Source of the DNA: Fodinibius saliphilus | GTDB taxonomy: Bacteria; Bacteroidota; Rhodothermia; Balneolales; Balneolaceae | DNA: 64,000 nucleotides | Assembly (NCBI RefSeq): GCF_005869845.1 | Contig: NZ_VAWF01000001.1 | Location: 1,364,001 to 1,428,000 of the forward strand | Reading direction: 5' to 3' | Shown here: in pieces, positions 27,127 through 36,427 of the stretch | How the letters are laid out: each line of letters begins with the position of its first letter | Position numbering within the stretch: the stretch's first letter is position 1 | Translations under genes and position numbers: made by a program | Notes under the pieces: model-generated | Seen by the model: only the letters and a program-made list of their open reading frames with translations | Database searches by the model: none | What the model was told of the DNA's origin: nothing

Positions 27127-27996
27127 ATGACTTCATCAATAAACCACATTTTATTTCCTACTGATTTTTCCAAAAATGCAAATCGTGCCCTGCCCTTTGC
27201 TGCTGAAATAGCTCACCGTTCTGGCGCTAAACTAACCCTTTTTCACAGCAGCCAAGAGTCGATGGATATGCTGCCCAGCTTCGAAGGAAGCAGAGATAAA
27301 ACCATTCAAGACACCTCCGATCTGTTTCAACGGTTAATAGGCAATTTGAGTAAAAAAGAAGCCTATGCAGAGCTGGATATCTCAACTATCCTGCAATCGG
27401 GCCAACCTACTACCAGTCTTATAAGTCGTATTAAAGAGGAGCAGCCCGACTTGGTAGTAATGGGAACCAAAGGGGTAACAGGAGATCGCAATAATATTTT
27501 TGGCAGTGTTACCTCCAGTGTTATAAAGAATTCGGAAAGTCCTGTACTGGCAATTCCCAATGGCAGTACGCTGGAACAGTTGAGTAAAATTACTTTTTCC
27601 ACCGACTATAAAAGTGGTGACCTCGGGGCACTGAAACAGACTATTGCCTTTGGGAAACTGTTTAATGCTTCAGTGGATGTGCTTCATGTTACCGATCATC
27701 GGGATCTGGAGAGTGAAATCAAATTCAGAGGCTTCCGAGAGCTGGTAAAAGAACAAATAGCCTATCCTGATATTAGTTTCAATTTAAAGTATGAATACGA
27801 TTTCTTTCCGGGTGCGGCCGACTTTTTAATTGAGCATCCCAACTCTATGTTAGTGATGGTTCGATATAAGAAAACGTTCTGGGAAAAGCTCACAAATCGT
27901 AATCACTCTAAAGAGATGGCTTTCTACTCCAAAGTGCCCCTACTGGTATATGAGGCATCCAAAGTAAAAGAAGACGAACTAACATCTGTAAAATAA
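27127..27996 (+). CDS. Tandem universal stress protein (UspA family)
   Basis: 289 aa, two Usp domains in tandem. The first (residues 1-140) starts NHILFPTDFSKNANRALPFA and has the ATP-binding pattern G-2x-G-9x-G-S/T in MGTKGVTGDRNNIFGSVTSS. The second (145-280) has the fold pattern (KITFSTDYKSGDLGALK) but lacks the G-rich ATP motif, ending in KVPLLVYEA. Tandem Usp proteins respond to energy or oxidative stress and are typical of Bacteroidota. A terminator follows. Confidence 0.92.
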   Translation: MTSSINHILFPTDFSKNANRALPFAAEIAHRSGAKLTLFHSSQESMDMLPSFEGSRDKTIQDTSDLFQRLIGNLSKKEAYAELDISTILQSGQPTTSLISRIKEEQPDLVVMGTKGVTGDRNNIFGSVTSSVIKNSESPVLAIPNGSTLEQLSKITFSTDYKSGDLGALKQTIAFGKLFNASVDVLHVTDHRDLESEIKFRGFRELVKEQIAYPDISFNLKYEYDFFPGAADFLIEHPNSMLVMVRYKKTFWEKLTNRNHSKEMAFYSKVPLLVYEASKVKEDELTSVK

Positions 27997-28020
27997 TCTC
28001 ACAACCGAATTCTATCCTCC

Positions 28021-28065
28021 ACTCCCGGTTAGGTCATTCAAGATCTAATTGGGAGTATCTTTTTT
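28021..28065 (+). terminator. Terminator after the universal stress protein gene
   Basis: ACTCCCGGTTAG (28021-28032) pairs with CTAATTGGGAGT (28045-28056) as a 12-bp stem with two G-U pairs in plus-strand RNA, followed by ATCTTTTTT. Its right arm overlaps the last codons of the convergent methyltransferase gene. Confidence 0.75.
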
Positions 28066-28881
28066 GCGGGCTAAGGCATAAATACCAGTACCTTGGGGGT
28101 TAGGTTCATTAAGATCCAGCCACATAAGGGAAAGTCCTAAGGGAAGCGTAAAAACATAGTAGACTGCCATCACCGGAAGAGCCCACAGCTTGATTCTGTT
28201 GAGCCAAAGCATAGGATACTTGATGAGCATTTCCCATGCCATATGACCTTTATCTCCGTATGTATAGGCAACATGTAACGGTTTAAATCCGGCCGTTTTC
28301 AACTTTTCTTTGATATCTTCTTTACCATAACCGGCACGGGCATGTTCATCTACAAAAGAGGCATCTCCATCCGCATCCTCCTCAGAATAAATTGACGGAG
28401 AGTGCATTAAAAAATACCCCCTCTCTTTCAGCGCTTGCTGTATATTTGTCATTACTTTGACATCCTCTTCAATATGCTCAAGTACATCAATACAGATAGC
28501 GAAATTAAACTCCCGTTCATAATTAATATCAAGTAGATCTTTTTGCTTGAACTCAATACGGCCTTCAGCTATCTCTTTCTGGAAATAAGCTCTTGAATCT
28601 TCCAGGTAATCATCTTTAACATCAATTGCCTTAATTTTAACATGGTCAAACTGTTGCAGCAAAAAACGATCATACTGTCCAAAACCGGAACCGGCATCCA
28701 GCAGTGTCCAACTGCCCTCTTGGTCCAATATTGTCCCAAACTTTCTCATTATAGCTCGCACATACCAGCTACGCAGAAAAAAAAGATCCAGAATCATATA
28801 AAAAGCTGTACGTAGAAAACGGAACCGACGTATTATGTTGGCAAAACGGTCTTTAACCGGATCGTAAGCAATGCGACTCAT
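28045..28881 (-). CDS. Class I SAM-dependent methyltransferase
   Basis: 278 aa. The SAM-binding motif I is LLDAGSGFGQYDRFLLQ near residue 60, motif II is VKIKAIDVKDDYL, and motif IV is FAICIDVLEHIEED. The N-terminus has a hydrophobic or amphipathic segment (FLRTAFYMILDLFFLRSWYV) and the C-terminus one or two membrane helices (LWALPVMAVYYVFTLPLGLSL), so it is likely membrane-bound. It begins 7 nt after the GT2 at 28889, suggesting joint action on a lipid-linked sugar. Substrate unknown. Confidence 0.85.
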   Translation of the reverse strand: MSRIAYDPVKDRFANIIRRFRFLRTAFYMILDLFFLRSWYVRAIMRKFGTILDQEGSWTLLDAGSGFGQYDRFLLQQFDHVKIKAIDVKDDYLEDSRAYFQKEIAEGRIEFKQKDLLDINYEREFNFAICIDVLEHIEEDVKVMTNIQQALKERGYFLMHSPSIYSEEDADGDASFVDEHARAGYGKEDIKEKLKTAGFKPLHVAYTYGDKGHMAWEMLIKYPMLWLNRIKLWALPVMAVYYVFTLPLGLSLMWLDLNEPNPQGTGIYALARKKDTPN

Positions 28882-28888
28882 TTAGTGG

Positions 28889-29845
28889 CTAAATAATCTC
28901 TTTAATATTAGGTTTTTGCTGCTTTTCGCTGCGCTTTTGGATGAGCTCACCCAGGAAGCCGATGGAAAATATCTGGGCTCCCAATACCATAAGCATGACC
29001 CCCAGCAATAAAAGGGGACGATCTCCCAACGGTTCTCCAAAAAATATTTTATCGATTGACAGATACAAGTTAACAGCCCCGCCAAGTAGAAGAAACAGGA
29101 AACCCAGCGTACCAAAAAAATGCATAGGACGCTGCAGATAACGATTTACAAACAGCAGGGTCAACAGGTCCAAAAAACCGTGCATAAACCGACCGACTCC
29201 AAATTTAGTACTACCATACTTGCGGGGATGGTGTTTTACCACTTTTTCACCAATAGCATCAAATCCTTCAAGTTTAGCTAAAAACGGAATATAACGATGT
29301 AGTTCCCCATAAAGATAGATATGATCAACAACCTCACGCCGGTATATTTTAAGCCCACAGTTGAAATCATTGAGCTTAATACCCGTGACCAGAGAGGTTA
29401 CGCGGTTAAAAAACCGGGAAGGCACCGTCTTGGAGATCGGATCGTGTCGCTCCTTCTTCCATCCGCTTACAATATCCAACTGCTGTTCTTTGAGCTGCTG
29501 AAGCATCTCCGGAATTTCAAAGGGATCATCCTGCAGGTCCGCATCCATCGTAGCGATATAACTGCCGCGAGCTTTCTCAAAGCCGGCTTGTAATGCTGAA
29601 CTTTTACCATAATTACGCTGCAACTGAATACCAAAAGTATTTGAATATTCTTGGGTCATTTTCTCAATAGCCTGCCAAGATCCATCAGACGAACCGTCAT
29701 CAACAAATACAATCTCAAACTCATGTTGCTCACTAAGAGCTTCATTTACTTTTTCGACCAGTTCTTTGATCGATTCCTCTTCATTGTATAGGGGAACAAC
29801 AATACTAAGTTCCACCTCTCGTTTATTAGATTTTTGTTCAGGCAA
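28889..29845 (-). CDS. DPM1/ArnC-like family 2 glycosyltransferase
   Basis: 318 aa. GT-A domain: LSIVVPLYNEEESIKELVEK, VFVDDGSSDGSWQAIEKM, metal-binding MDADLQDDPFEIPEML (DADLQDDP is the polyprenol-phosphate glycosyltransferase hallmark), and the FNCGLKIYRREV region. Two C-terminal membrane helices (FFGTLGFLFLLLGGAVNLY, LLLLGVMLMVLGAQIFSIGF). Such enzymes load glucose, mannose or arabinose derivatives onto undecaprenyl phosphate. It is transcribed with the following methyltransferase and divergent from a MerR gene. Confidence 0.92.
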   Translation of the reverse strand: MPEQKSNKREVELSIVVPLYNEEESIKELVEKVNEALSEQHEFEIVFVDDGSSDGSWQAIEKMTQEYSNTFGIQLQRNYGKSSALQAGFEKARGSYIATMDADLQDDPFEIPEMLQQLKEQQLDIVSGWKKERHDPISKTVPSRFFNRVTSLVTGIKLNDFNCGLKIYRREVVDHIYLYGELHRYIPFLAKLEGFDAIGEKVVKHHPRKYGSTKFGVGRFMHGFLDLLTLLFVNRYLQRPMHFFGTLGFLFLLLGGAVNLYLSIDKIFFGEPLGDRPLLLLGVMLMVLGAQIFSIGFLGELIQKRSEKQQKPNIKEII

Positions 29846-29934
29846 CGTCTTGTTACTTATTTTATGACAAAGAGTTAGAAATAATCCGTCAGATCATGTA
29901 TAATTAGCAATAAAGATACGCTTTTAGATCTCCT

Positions 29935-30255
29935 ATGAAAAAACTTTATTATTCCATCGGTGAAGTCAGTGATATTACAGAAGTGGAAGCCCACGTTCTG
30001 CGCTATTGGGAAACGGTTTTCAACGAACTTAATCCCAAAAAAAATAAAGCGGGCAACCGTATTTATAAAGAGGAAGATATTGAGACTGTTCTAAAGCTCA
30101 AAGAACTCATCCAGGAAAAAAAGTACAGCACAGAAGGAGCTCAGCAAGTACTCGAAAATGAAGGGCTTGAAGAGGATAAAAAAATACCGGTCAGCGTTAA
30201 AAAGGATCTCAAAGAGATTCGCCTTTTTCTGAATAAACTCCTCGAGAAACTTTAA
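29935..30255 (+). CDS. MerR-family transcriptional regulator
   Basis: 106 aa. The MerR winged helix-turn-helix fills residues 1-70 (YYSIGEVSDITEVEAHVLRY, then NRIYKEEDIETVLKLKEL). A short helix follows, with no C-terminal ligand-binding domain and no metal-binding cysteines. This short form is common in Bacteroidota. The starts of this gene and the divergent GT2 are 89 nt apart, so it may control that pair or the downstream hydrolase 76 nt away. Confidence 0.88.
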   Translation: MKKLYYSIGEVSDITEVEAHVLRYWETVFNELNPKKNKAGNRIYKEEDIETVLKLKELIQEKKYSTEGAQQVLENEGLEEDKKIPVSVKKDLKEIRLFLNKLLEKL

Positions 30256-30331
30256 GATCACTCCCCACTTTTAATACTGCTTCACTGATCACTCGCGAAC
30301 AAATTATCTCAAACCTCCACACGCTTTTGTA

Positions 30332-31213
30332 ATGCAACTATCTGATGTCAAACTGGGTCCTTTTCACTTATATAGCATAGAAACAGGTCGATTTCGTTTA
30401 GACGGAGGAGCTATGTTTGGCGTTGTGCCCAAAACGCTTTGGTCACGCTATATTGATGTAGATGAGAAAAATCGGATCAATATGGCCATGCGCTGTCTGC
30501 TCATCACCTCTGAAAATACCGACCGTGTATATCTTATTGATAATGGATCAGGTACAAAGTTTAATGAAAAATTTGAATCTATATATCAGATTGATCATGA
30601 TCACAGTAATCTGCTAGACTCTCTAAGCCATCATGGCTTTGAACCGGAAGATATTACGGATATTATTTTTTCACACCTGCATTTTGATCACTGTGGCGGT
30701 ACTACTTATTACAATGAACAAAACGAGTTAAAGCACCGCTTCCCCAATGCTCGCTACCATATTACCAAAAAGCACCTGCAAACAGCTACCGATCCCAATG
30801 CCCGTGAGAAAGCCAGCTTTTTAGATGACAATATCGCACCTATTAAAAACTGGGATAAACTTACCCTTGTTGATGAACACCATACCTACGAAGAGGGACT
30901 TGATGCTTTGCCGGTAAACGGACATACAATCAGCCAGCAGCTTCCACGCCTCACCGCAGAGGGAAAAACGGTTGTATTTATGGCCGACCTCATTCCCACT
31001 CACGTTCATTTGCCCCTGCCCTGGGTTATGGGATATGATATGTATCCGGTTAAAACGCTCAACGAAAAAGAACGATACTTGGATCAGGCTGTTGAAGAAG
31101 GCTGGTATTTATTCCTGGAACACGATGCCCAACAAGAACTTGTGACTGCTAAAAAAGAGAATGGCAAATATACTGTGGATCAGCAGCTAACATTGTCAGA
31201 CCTCAATGATTGA
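30332..31213 (+). CDS. MBL-fold metallo-hydrolase
   Basis: 293 aa. The metallo-beta-lactamase signature is HLHFDHCGGTTYYN near residue 112 (HxHxDH). Later metal ligands appear in LPVNGHTISQ, MADLIPTHVH and LFLEHDAQ. Family members of this type hydrolyse lactones or other esters (quinol/AHL-lactonase-like), but the substrate cannot be read from the sequence. No signal peptide, so cytoplasmic. It follows the MerR gene by 76 nt in the same direction. Confidence 0.9.
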   Translation: MQLSDVKLGPFHLYSIETGRFRLDGGAMFGVVPKTLWSRYIDVDEKNRINMAMRCLLITSENTDRVYLIDNGSGTKFNEKFESIYQIDHDHSNLLDSLSHHGFEPEDITDIIFSHLHFDHCGGTTYYNEQNELKHRFPNARYHITKKHLQTATDPNAREKASFLDDNIAPIKNWDKLTLVDEHHTYEEGLDALPVNGHTISQQLPRLTAEGKTVVFMADLIPTHVHLPLPWVMGYDMYPVKTLNEKERYLDQAVEEGWYLFLEHDAQQELVTAKKENGKYTVDQQLTLSDLND

Positions 31214-31425
31214 TCAATAATTTTAGTAAAACTGGCTTTCTGATTGATCTCTGTTTTTCAAAGCCCTCTGATCAAAAAAATGACACGCTATTACAGCTGA
31301 TGATGTTATAATGATGTTAAAACTGTTATCTTTTATAAAATGTGATGGCATGAATTTTCGTTATACCATTCCGGCACTGGCAGTTTAGCCCGACGTCCAC
31401 TAACCATCGCTTGAATATCAGCTAT

Positions 31426-34400
31426 ATGAAATCACCTTTGGATGAGCCTACATACCAATCGATACAACAATTCCTGACGGCATTAAAGCAGAAACATCAA
31501 CATCTGCTGCGAAAACAACGCTTTACACTAAGCATCATATTTGTTGCTATTCTATTATTGGGATTTCTCGGTGCCGGGCTCCTGGAGCTTTATCTTTTTC
31601 TACCTGCTTCAGTAAAAATTACGCTGGGGATATTTATCCTACTAACTGCCTCTGCTTCGGTATACTTTCTCTCCGACAAATTTTATTCACCATCATTCAA
31701 ACAATTTTACCAACAGTTTAGCAAGAAGCATGCTCTGCCCCGACTCAGTAATGCGCTGGACCTCTACTACGATACCAACAAAAAAGACTTACCACTTCAA
31801 CAGGCTGCGATAAAGCAAAATATCGGGGCGCTGGACCAAGAAAAAGTAAAAACACTGCTGAATACTTTTTTGAAGCAACGGCCTTCTCACAATTACTACC
31901 GTGCAGGCATATCGGGGCTGGCTGCTACACTGATACTTCTTATCATGTTTTCAAACTGGCAATCCGAAGCTTTACATCGGACGACACACTTCTGGGCAAA
32001 TTATGCCCCACCCAATCCCTATAGCTTTACCGTAGATCCGGGTACCGTAACTATTGAACAGGGAGAATCAATTACTCCCAAAATAAAATTTGACGCTGAG
32101 ATCCCCGAAAATCTAAGCCTGGCATTTAAAACAAATATTGAGGACGATTATCGCAAACGAGAAGCAATTAATACTGAAAATAAACAAGCATCTTTTGCTC
32201 CTATTTCGCTAACCACCTCGGGGCAATACCATTTTATAATGGATGGCTTTAAAAGCGCTGAATACCAAATCTCAGTGCAATTACGACCGAGACTAGAGCA
32301 GTTAACCGTAAAGGTTATACCTCCCTCCTATACCCGCCTCGACACCACCTCATACAGCTACCCCTTTTCCCAGGTAAAGGCTTACCAAGGATCAAAGCTA
32401 TCATTAAAAGCTACTACCAACAAAACTGTTCAAGAAATTCGCCTCAGGCATAGTGCTCAAGCTGATACCCTATTTGGATACAGCGCTGCAACAGACTCGC
32501 TTACTATATCTGATGCATGGGAAGTTACACAAACTGATACCATTTCATTTACAATGACCGGTGAGGCCGGGCTTTCCAATAAGAATAATTTTCGCTTTGT
32601 AATTAGCCCAAGGCAAGATCAAGCACCCTATGTTAATATTACCAGCCCAGAAAATAATCGGCAGATGAAAACTGCTGAAGATGTCCTCCTTCAATATGAG
32701 GCCGGAGATGACTTTGGTTTAACATCTGCTTCTTTAAAATATGAGCTACAGCAAGCCTTTAAAAAGGAACCCACCCGTGGCAGCATTTCTCTGGGTCGGC
32801 CAGAAATAAGTCAGCAAGCACAATACCGCTGGGCTATTCCGGAACTTACCCCCAAGCCCCGGGATGTAATAACGTATTGGATCGAAGTTACCGATAATGA
32901 CCGGTACAATGGCTACAAAAAGGGGCGCTCACAAAAGATGGTAATCTCTTTCCCTTCTATGACAGAATATATGGATGAACTGGAATCCGAAGAAGAGAAA
33001 GTGACAGAATCACTTGATGATATCTCAAAGTCTTTTGAACAGATGGAACGAGAATACGACAAATTCAAAAAGAATCTCAAGAAGAACCCAGAAACAAATT
33101 GGGAACAAAAGAAACAGTTAGATCAGGTAGAAAAAGAACGACAAGAAATAGATAAAAAGGTTAAGGACCTCAATAATAAGTTTGAAAAAATACGCGAAGA
33201 AATTGAGAACAGTCAGGCTATGTCTCCGGAGACGCTGAAAGCCTACGATGAACTGCAAAAGCTAATGAAAGAGATCAATGATCCAGAACTCCAAAAAGCC
33301 TTGGAGAAGCTGCAAAAATCGTTGGGAGAGATGAGTCCGGAGCAGATGCGGAAGGCACTGGAAAATTATGAATTTAATGAAGAGCTCTACAAGCAACGTA
33401 TCAACAGGACTAAAGAGCTGTTTAAATCTTTGAAGCTTAACAGCGATCTCGACAAGATGGCCAAATCGTTGGAAGAGCTGGCTAAACAAGAAAAACAGAT
33501 CAGCCAATCAGAACAGTCACCAACGGAAGATCTGGAACAGCAAAAAGCAGTACAAAAAGATCTTAAAAAACTACAGAAACAGATCGAAGAACTCGATAAG
33601 AATGCTCCCAAAAAGGCAAAAGAGGAGATCCAAAAGCTAAAAAAGGACTCCCGCAGCCAGATGGAACAAACAAAAGAAGAGCTCAAGAATAATATAGAAC
33701 AGCTACAAAAACAGAAACAAGCACCAAAATCGGATCCCCAAACACGCCAGCAGCAACGCAACATTCAAAAGCAGATGCAGCAGATGGCGCAGCAAATGAA
33801 GTCTGCGAAACAGCAAATGAATCAGCAGCGTAAACAAGTTAACAGTAGAGCTCTCAAGTATATTCTCTATTCGCTGATTAATCTGTCAAAGAACCAAGAA
33901 GAGTTAACCCGTGAGACCGAAAACCTGCCGCCCCGTTCGCAAGCATTTGTACAGAAAGCGCGCAATGAAAAAAATATCTCTCAACAATTCACCACGCTTT
34001 CCGATTCGCTGTTTAAACTTTCATCAGATATCCCCAGCTTTTCTAATCGTATCAACAAGAAAAAAGTAGAGGTAGAAAATACGCTTAGTCGTGCTGTACA
34101 TACACTATCAGAACGCGATAAATCGAACGCCATTTATACACAACGGCAATCGCTGGGGGGCATCAATGAACTCTCATCGATGATTGCTTCTCTACTGGAT
34201 CAGCTACAAAACCAACAGGGCGGTGGTTCAGGCGGAGGCATGAGCATGCAACAGATGATTGAACAGATGCAAAAGATGTCGGGGCAGCAGCAGAAGCTGA
34301 ACCAACAGATTCAAAATATGATCAATGATATTCAGGGCAATCGCCTCAGTAAAGATCAGATGAATCGTCTTAACCAAATTTCGAAGCAGCAAAACAGAAT

Positions 34401-34806
34401 CCGGAAACAACTTAAAAAGATGCAACAAAGTGGAGAGCTTGAGTCCGGAGATCGCGTTCTCAGTGAACTGGAACGGATGTCGGAACAGATGGAAGATGCA
34501 ATCAATGATTTGCGCGGCGGACAGCTGGATCAGCAACTTATACAGCGCCAACAAAATATTTTATCACGTATGTTAAGTGCTGAAAAAGCCGTTCAGGAGC
34601 GAGGCAAAGAAGACCGTCGCGAAGCCACAACAGCCGAAGAGCAGCAACAGGCTACGCCACCCGATATTACCCTTGAGGAACTACAAAAACGAATTCGAAA
34701 GTTACTCAATGATCCTGACCGTACTCAGTTTTCAGAGGATTACCAGCGCCTGATTGAACATTATTTTGAGGTATTAAAAAAGAAAGAGGAAGGAAGTATC
34801 AATTAA
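31426..34806 (+). CDS. DUF4175-family membrane-anchored coiled-coil protein
   Basis: 1126 aa from ATG 31426. An in-frame TTG lies 15 nt upstream, but the ATG gives the more natural start. Two membrane helices near residues 35-58 and 66-85, and a third near 165, anchor it. Residues 190-510 are beta-rich (Ig-like or macroglobulin-like modules such as YSFTVDPGTVTIEQGESITP). Residues 520-1120 are a very long Gln/Lys/Glu-rich coiled coil with a Gly/Ser-rich break (QGGGSGGGMSMQQM) near 930. This matches DUF4175 of Bacteroidota and some alphaproteobacteria, function unknown. A periplasmic stalk or scaffold role is inference. Confidence 0.82.
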   Translation: MKSPLDEPTYQSIQQFLTALKQKHQHLLRKQRFTLSIIFVAILLLGFLGAGLLELYLFLPASVKITLGIFILLTASASVYFLSDKFYSPSFKQFYQQFSKKHALPRLSNALDLYYDTNKKDLPLQQAAIKQNIGALDQEKVKTLLNTFLKQRPSHNYYRAGISGLAATLILLIMFSNWQSEALHRTTHFWANYAPPNPYSFTVDPGTVTIEQGESITPKIKFDAEIPENLSLAFKTNIEDDYRKREAINTENKQASFAPISLTTSGQYHFIMDGFKSAEYQISVQLRPRLEQLTVKVIPPSYTRLDTTSYSYPFSQVKAYQGSKLSLKATTNKTVQEIRLRHSAQADTLFGYSAATDSLTISDAWEVTQTDTISFTMTGEAGLSNKNNFRFVISPRQDQAPYVNITSPENNRQMKTAEDVLLQYEAGDDFGLTSASLKYELQQAFKKEPTRGSISLGRPEISQQAQYRWAIPELTPKPRDVITYWIEVTDNDRYNGYKKGRSQKMVISFPSMTEYMDELESEEEKVTESLDDISKSFEQMEREYDKFKKNLKKNPETNWEQKKQLDQVEKERQEIDKKVKDLNNKFEKIREEIENSQAMSPETLKAYDELQKLMKEINDPELQKALEKLQKSLGEMSPEQMRKALENYEFNEELYKQRINRTKELFKSLKLNSDLDKMAKSLEELAKQEKQISQSEQSPTEDLEQQKAVQKDLKKLQKQIEELDKNAPKKAKEEIQKLKKDSRSQMEQTKEELKNNIEQLQKQKQAPKSDPQTRQQQRNIQKQMQQMAQQMKSAKQQMNQQRKQVNSRALKYILYSLINLSKNQEELTRETENLPPRSQAFVQKARNEKNISQQFTTLSDSLFKLSSDIPSFSNRINKKKVEVENTLSRAVHTLSERDKSNAIYTQRQSLGGINELSSMIASLLDQLQNQQGGGSGGGMSMQQMIEQMQKMSGQQQKLNQQIQNMINDIQGNRLSKDQMNRLNQISKQQNRIRKQLKKMQQSGELESGDRVLSELERMSEQMEDAINDLRGGQLDQQLIQRQQNILSRMLSAEKAVQERGKEDRREATTAEEQQQATPPDITLEELQKRIRKLLNDPDRTQFSEDYQRLIEHYFEVLKKKEEGSIN

Positions 34807-34904
34807 AAAGATATTTATCCCCTCTAGTTCCTCTCACGTTGTCACTCATCCGTAAAACTTCTATCCCGAGGAAAGCATTAAAATGGAGATGATGATGCTT
34901 TTCT

Positions 34905-35430
34905 AGGGTTTATAATTTGGGGTCTGAGGCGAAAGTTTGAAAAAGCATTAGCTTGTTTACCCCCCGGTATAACGAATTCAGAATTCTCAGCCGGTGACTT
35001 TTTGAGTTACTTTTTTCGTCACTGAAAAACAGTAACAAACCTTTTTCTTTTCGCCTTTTACCGTGTCCCATTCTACGTGGTCTTTTTAGCTTTACTGGGC
35101 CGACTACCGGCGGATCGTCGTTCTAAAAATTGAACAAGACAAATATGGTGGGAGCTTCTTTTCCACCTTTTGGCTTGATCCAAAAGGCTCGTAAAAAATC
35201 AAGACTACGAATTACAGAAACAGCTCCGGCCGGCAGCAGTTGCGTATTTTGATGATCCTTGGATTAACAAAAACTACTTAACTGTTAATCACCGGTACAA
35301 AATACACACCTGTCTGCTTTGCCCTCCGCTCGCAATTCTAATGTCGTTTGCGGTACCCGGTGCAGAAGAGGTGGTAAAAAAGCGGGAAATATGTTGCAAA
35401 AGCAACGGCCGAGATAATTGTACTAACCTC
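34905..35430. repeat. Long intergenic repeat, copy 1
   Basis: Copy 1 of a multi-module non-coding repeat, between the convergent DUF4175 and HAD genes. Modules in order: a 'ggggtctgaggcgaaag' block (34918-34936); adjacent GAATTC arms with almost no insert (34974-34986); a 'GTTAC..CACTGAAAAACAGTAAC' stem (about 35010-35036); and the core from CTTTTGGCTTGATCC (35166) through CTCCGGCCGGCAGCAG to CACCGGTACAAAATAC and AATTCTAATGTCG (about 35348). All six frames carry stops. The rest of 34807-35588 holds no gene. An AACATTCAA-type tract lies just before the HAD stop (about 35555-35585). Confidence 0.85.
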
Positions 35431-35588
35431 CTTCGATTTACAGTGATAGCCTTACCATCAACAGAATCACAAGGAGAAGTTCCTTTTGCTTATAAATGCT
35501 ACGAGTAACAAGTTCGGGATGGCATTGCTTTTATTAGAAAACAGAACAACCATTTAACATCCATCATCCAAAATTCAACATTCAAACG

Positions 35589-36347
35589 CTACCCTACCTC
35601 CGCCAGTACCTTTCTATTATGCTGAATGATACGCCGATAAGCCATCAGCACTGCATCTGTGACCGAGGCATCCAGCACTTCTGCCTTTTCCTTGACAATA
35701 TCCGCAGCATTTTGAGGAGCAAATGCATGACCTACCACCCCTAACCCCGGAATATCACCACTGCTGTCTCCAATATAAGCTACTTCATCCGGTGAGACAT
35801 CTATTAGCTCACAGAGTTTGGAAATGCCTGCTCCTTTGTTGTTATTCTTTAAAATGATATTAATTGATATTTCCGTTTTATGAACTTCAAAACGCGGATA
35901 GTGCTCATCAACATAATCCTCAAAAATAGGACAAAGCTCATCAATAATTTCCGTATCAAGGTGGATGATACCGGCATCCATTTTTTTGGTAAACTCAATC
36001 ACCATATCAGAATATTGGGGTATGATCTCCTCATCAAGCCACTTTTTCAGATCCGTAATCTGCCTTTCAGCCTCTTCATCAAAAGAACTCAAAAATTCCA
36101 CCCTGTTGCTTTCCAGCTCATATATCCCTCCACTCTCAAAAACACAAGGCAAATCCACGTGCAGCCATTGGGCAACAGCCTCTACATACGGCATCGGACG
36201 CCCGGAACACAGTGTTAATGGAGGAACCGCCATATCTTGCCTGCTCTGTTCATTAAGTCTCCGTACCTGGGCAAGCAGATCCCAGTTGGGAGTCGTAAAA
36301 GGCTCAGAAATACAACCATCAATATCAGAAATAAAAAGTTTAATCAT
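35589..36347 (-). CDS. HAD-superfamily phosphatase (Cof/SPP-like)
   Basis: 252 aa. HAD motif I FISDIDGCISEP (DxD at residues 8-10), motif II TLCSGRP, motif III lysine in NNNKGAGISKL, motif IV YIGDSSGDIPG. The cap is of the C2 type, between motifs II and III, as in sucrose-phosphate or phosphoglycolate phosphatases and Cof proteins. The substrate is probably a sugar phosphate or phosphoglycolate. It lies 80 nt downstream of the BatB-like gene in the same direction and may share its transcript. Confidence 0.85.
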   Translation of the reverse strand: MIKLFISDIDGCISEPFTTPNWDLLAQVRRLNEQSRQDMAVPPLTLCSGRPMPYVEAVAQWLHVDLPCVFESGGIYELESNRVEFLSSFDEEAERQITDLKKWLDEEIIPQYSDMVIEFTKKMDAGIIHLDTEIIDELCPIFEDYVDEHYPRFEVHKTEISINIILKNNNKGAGISKLCELIDVSPDEVAYIGDSSGDIPGLGVVGHAFAPQNAADIVKEKAEVLDASVTDAVLMAYRRIIQHNRKVLAEVG

Positions 36348-36427
36348 AGTGTCTTGTTAATCAGTAATAAAGTGCCTTTGTTTTCGTAATTTTTTTGAAA
36401 AACGTGATCAACGATCTTGGTGCTTTG

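Noticed and set aside
33262-34554. Minus-strand frames inside the DUF4175 gene
   Set aside because: Shadow frames caused by the biased Gln/Lys/Glu codon use of the coiled coil on the plus strand.
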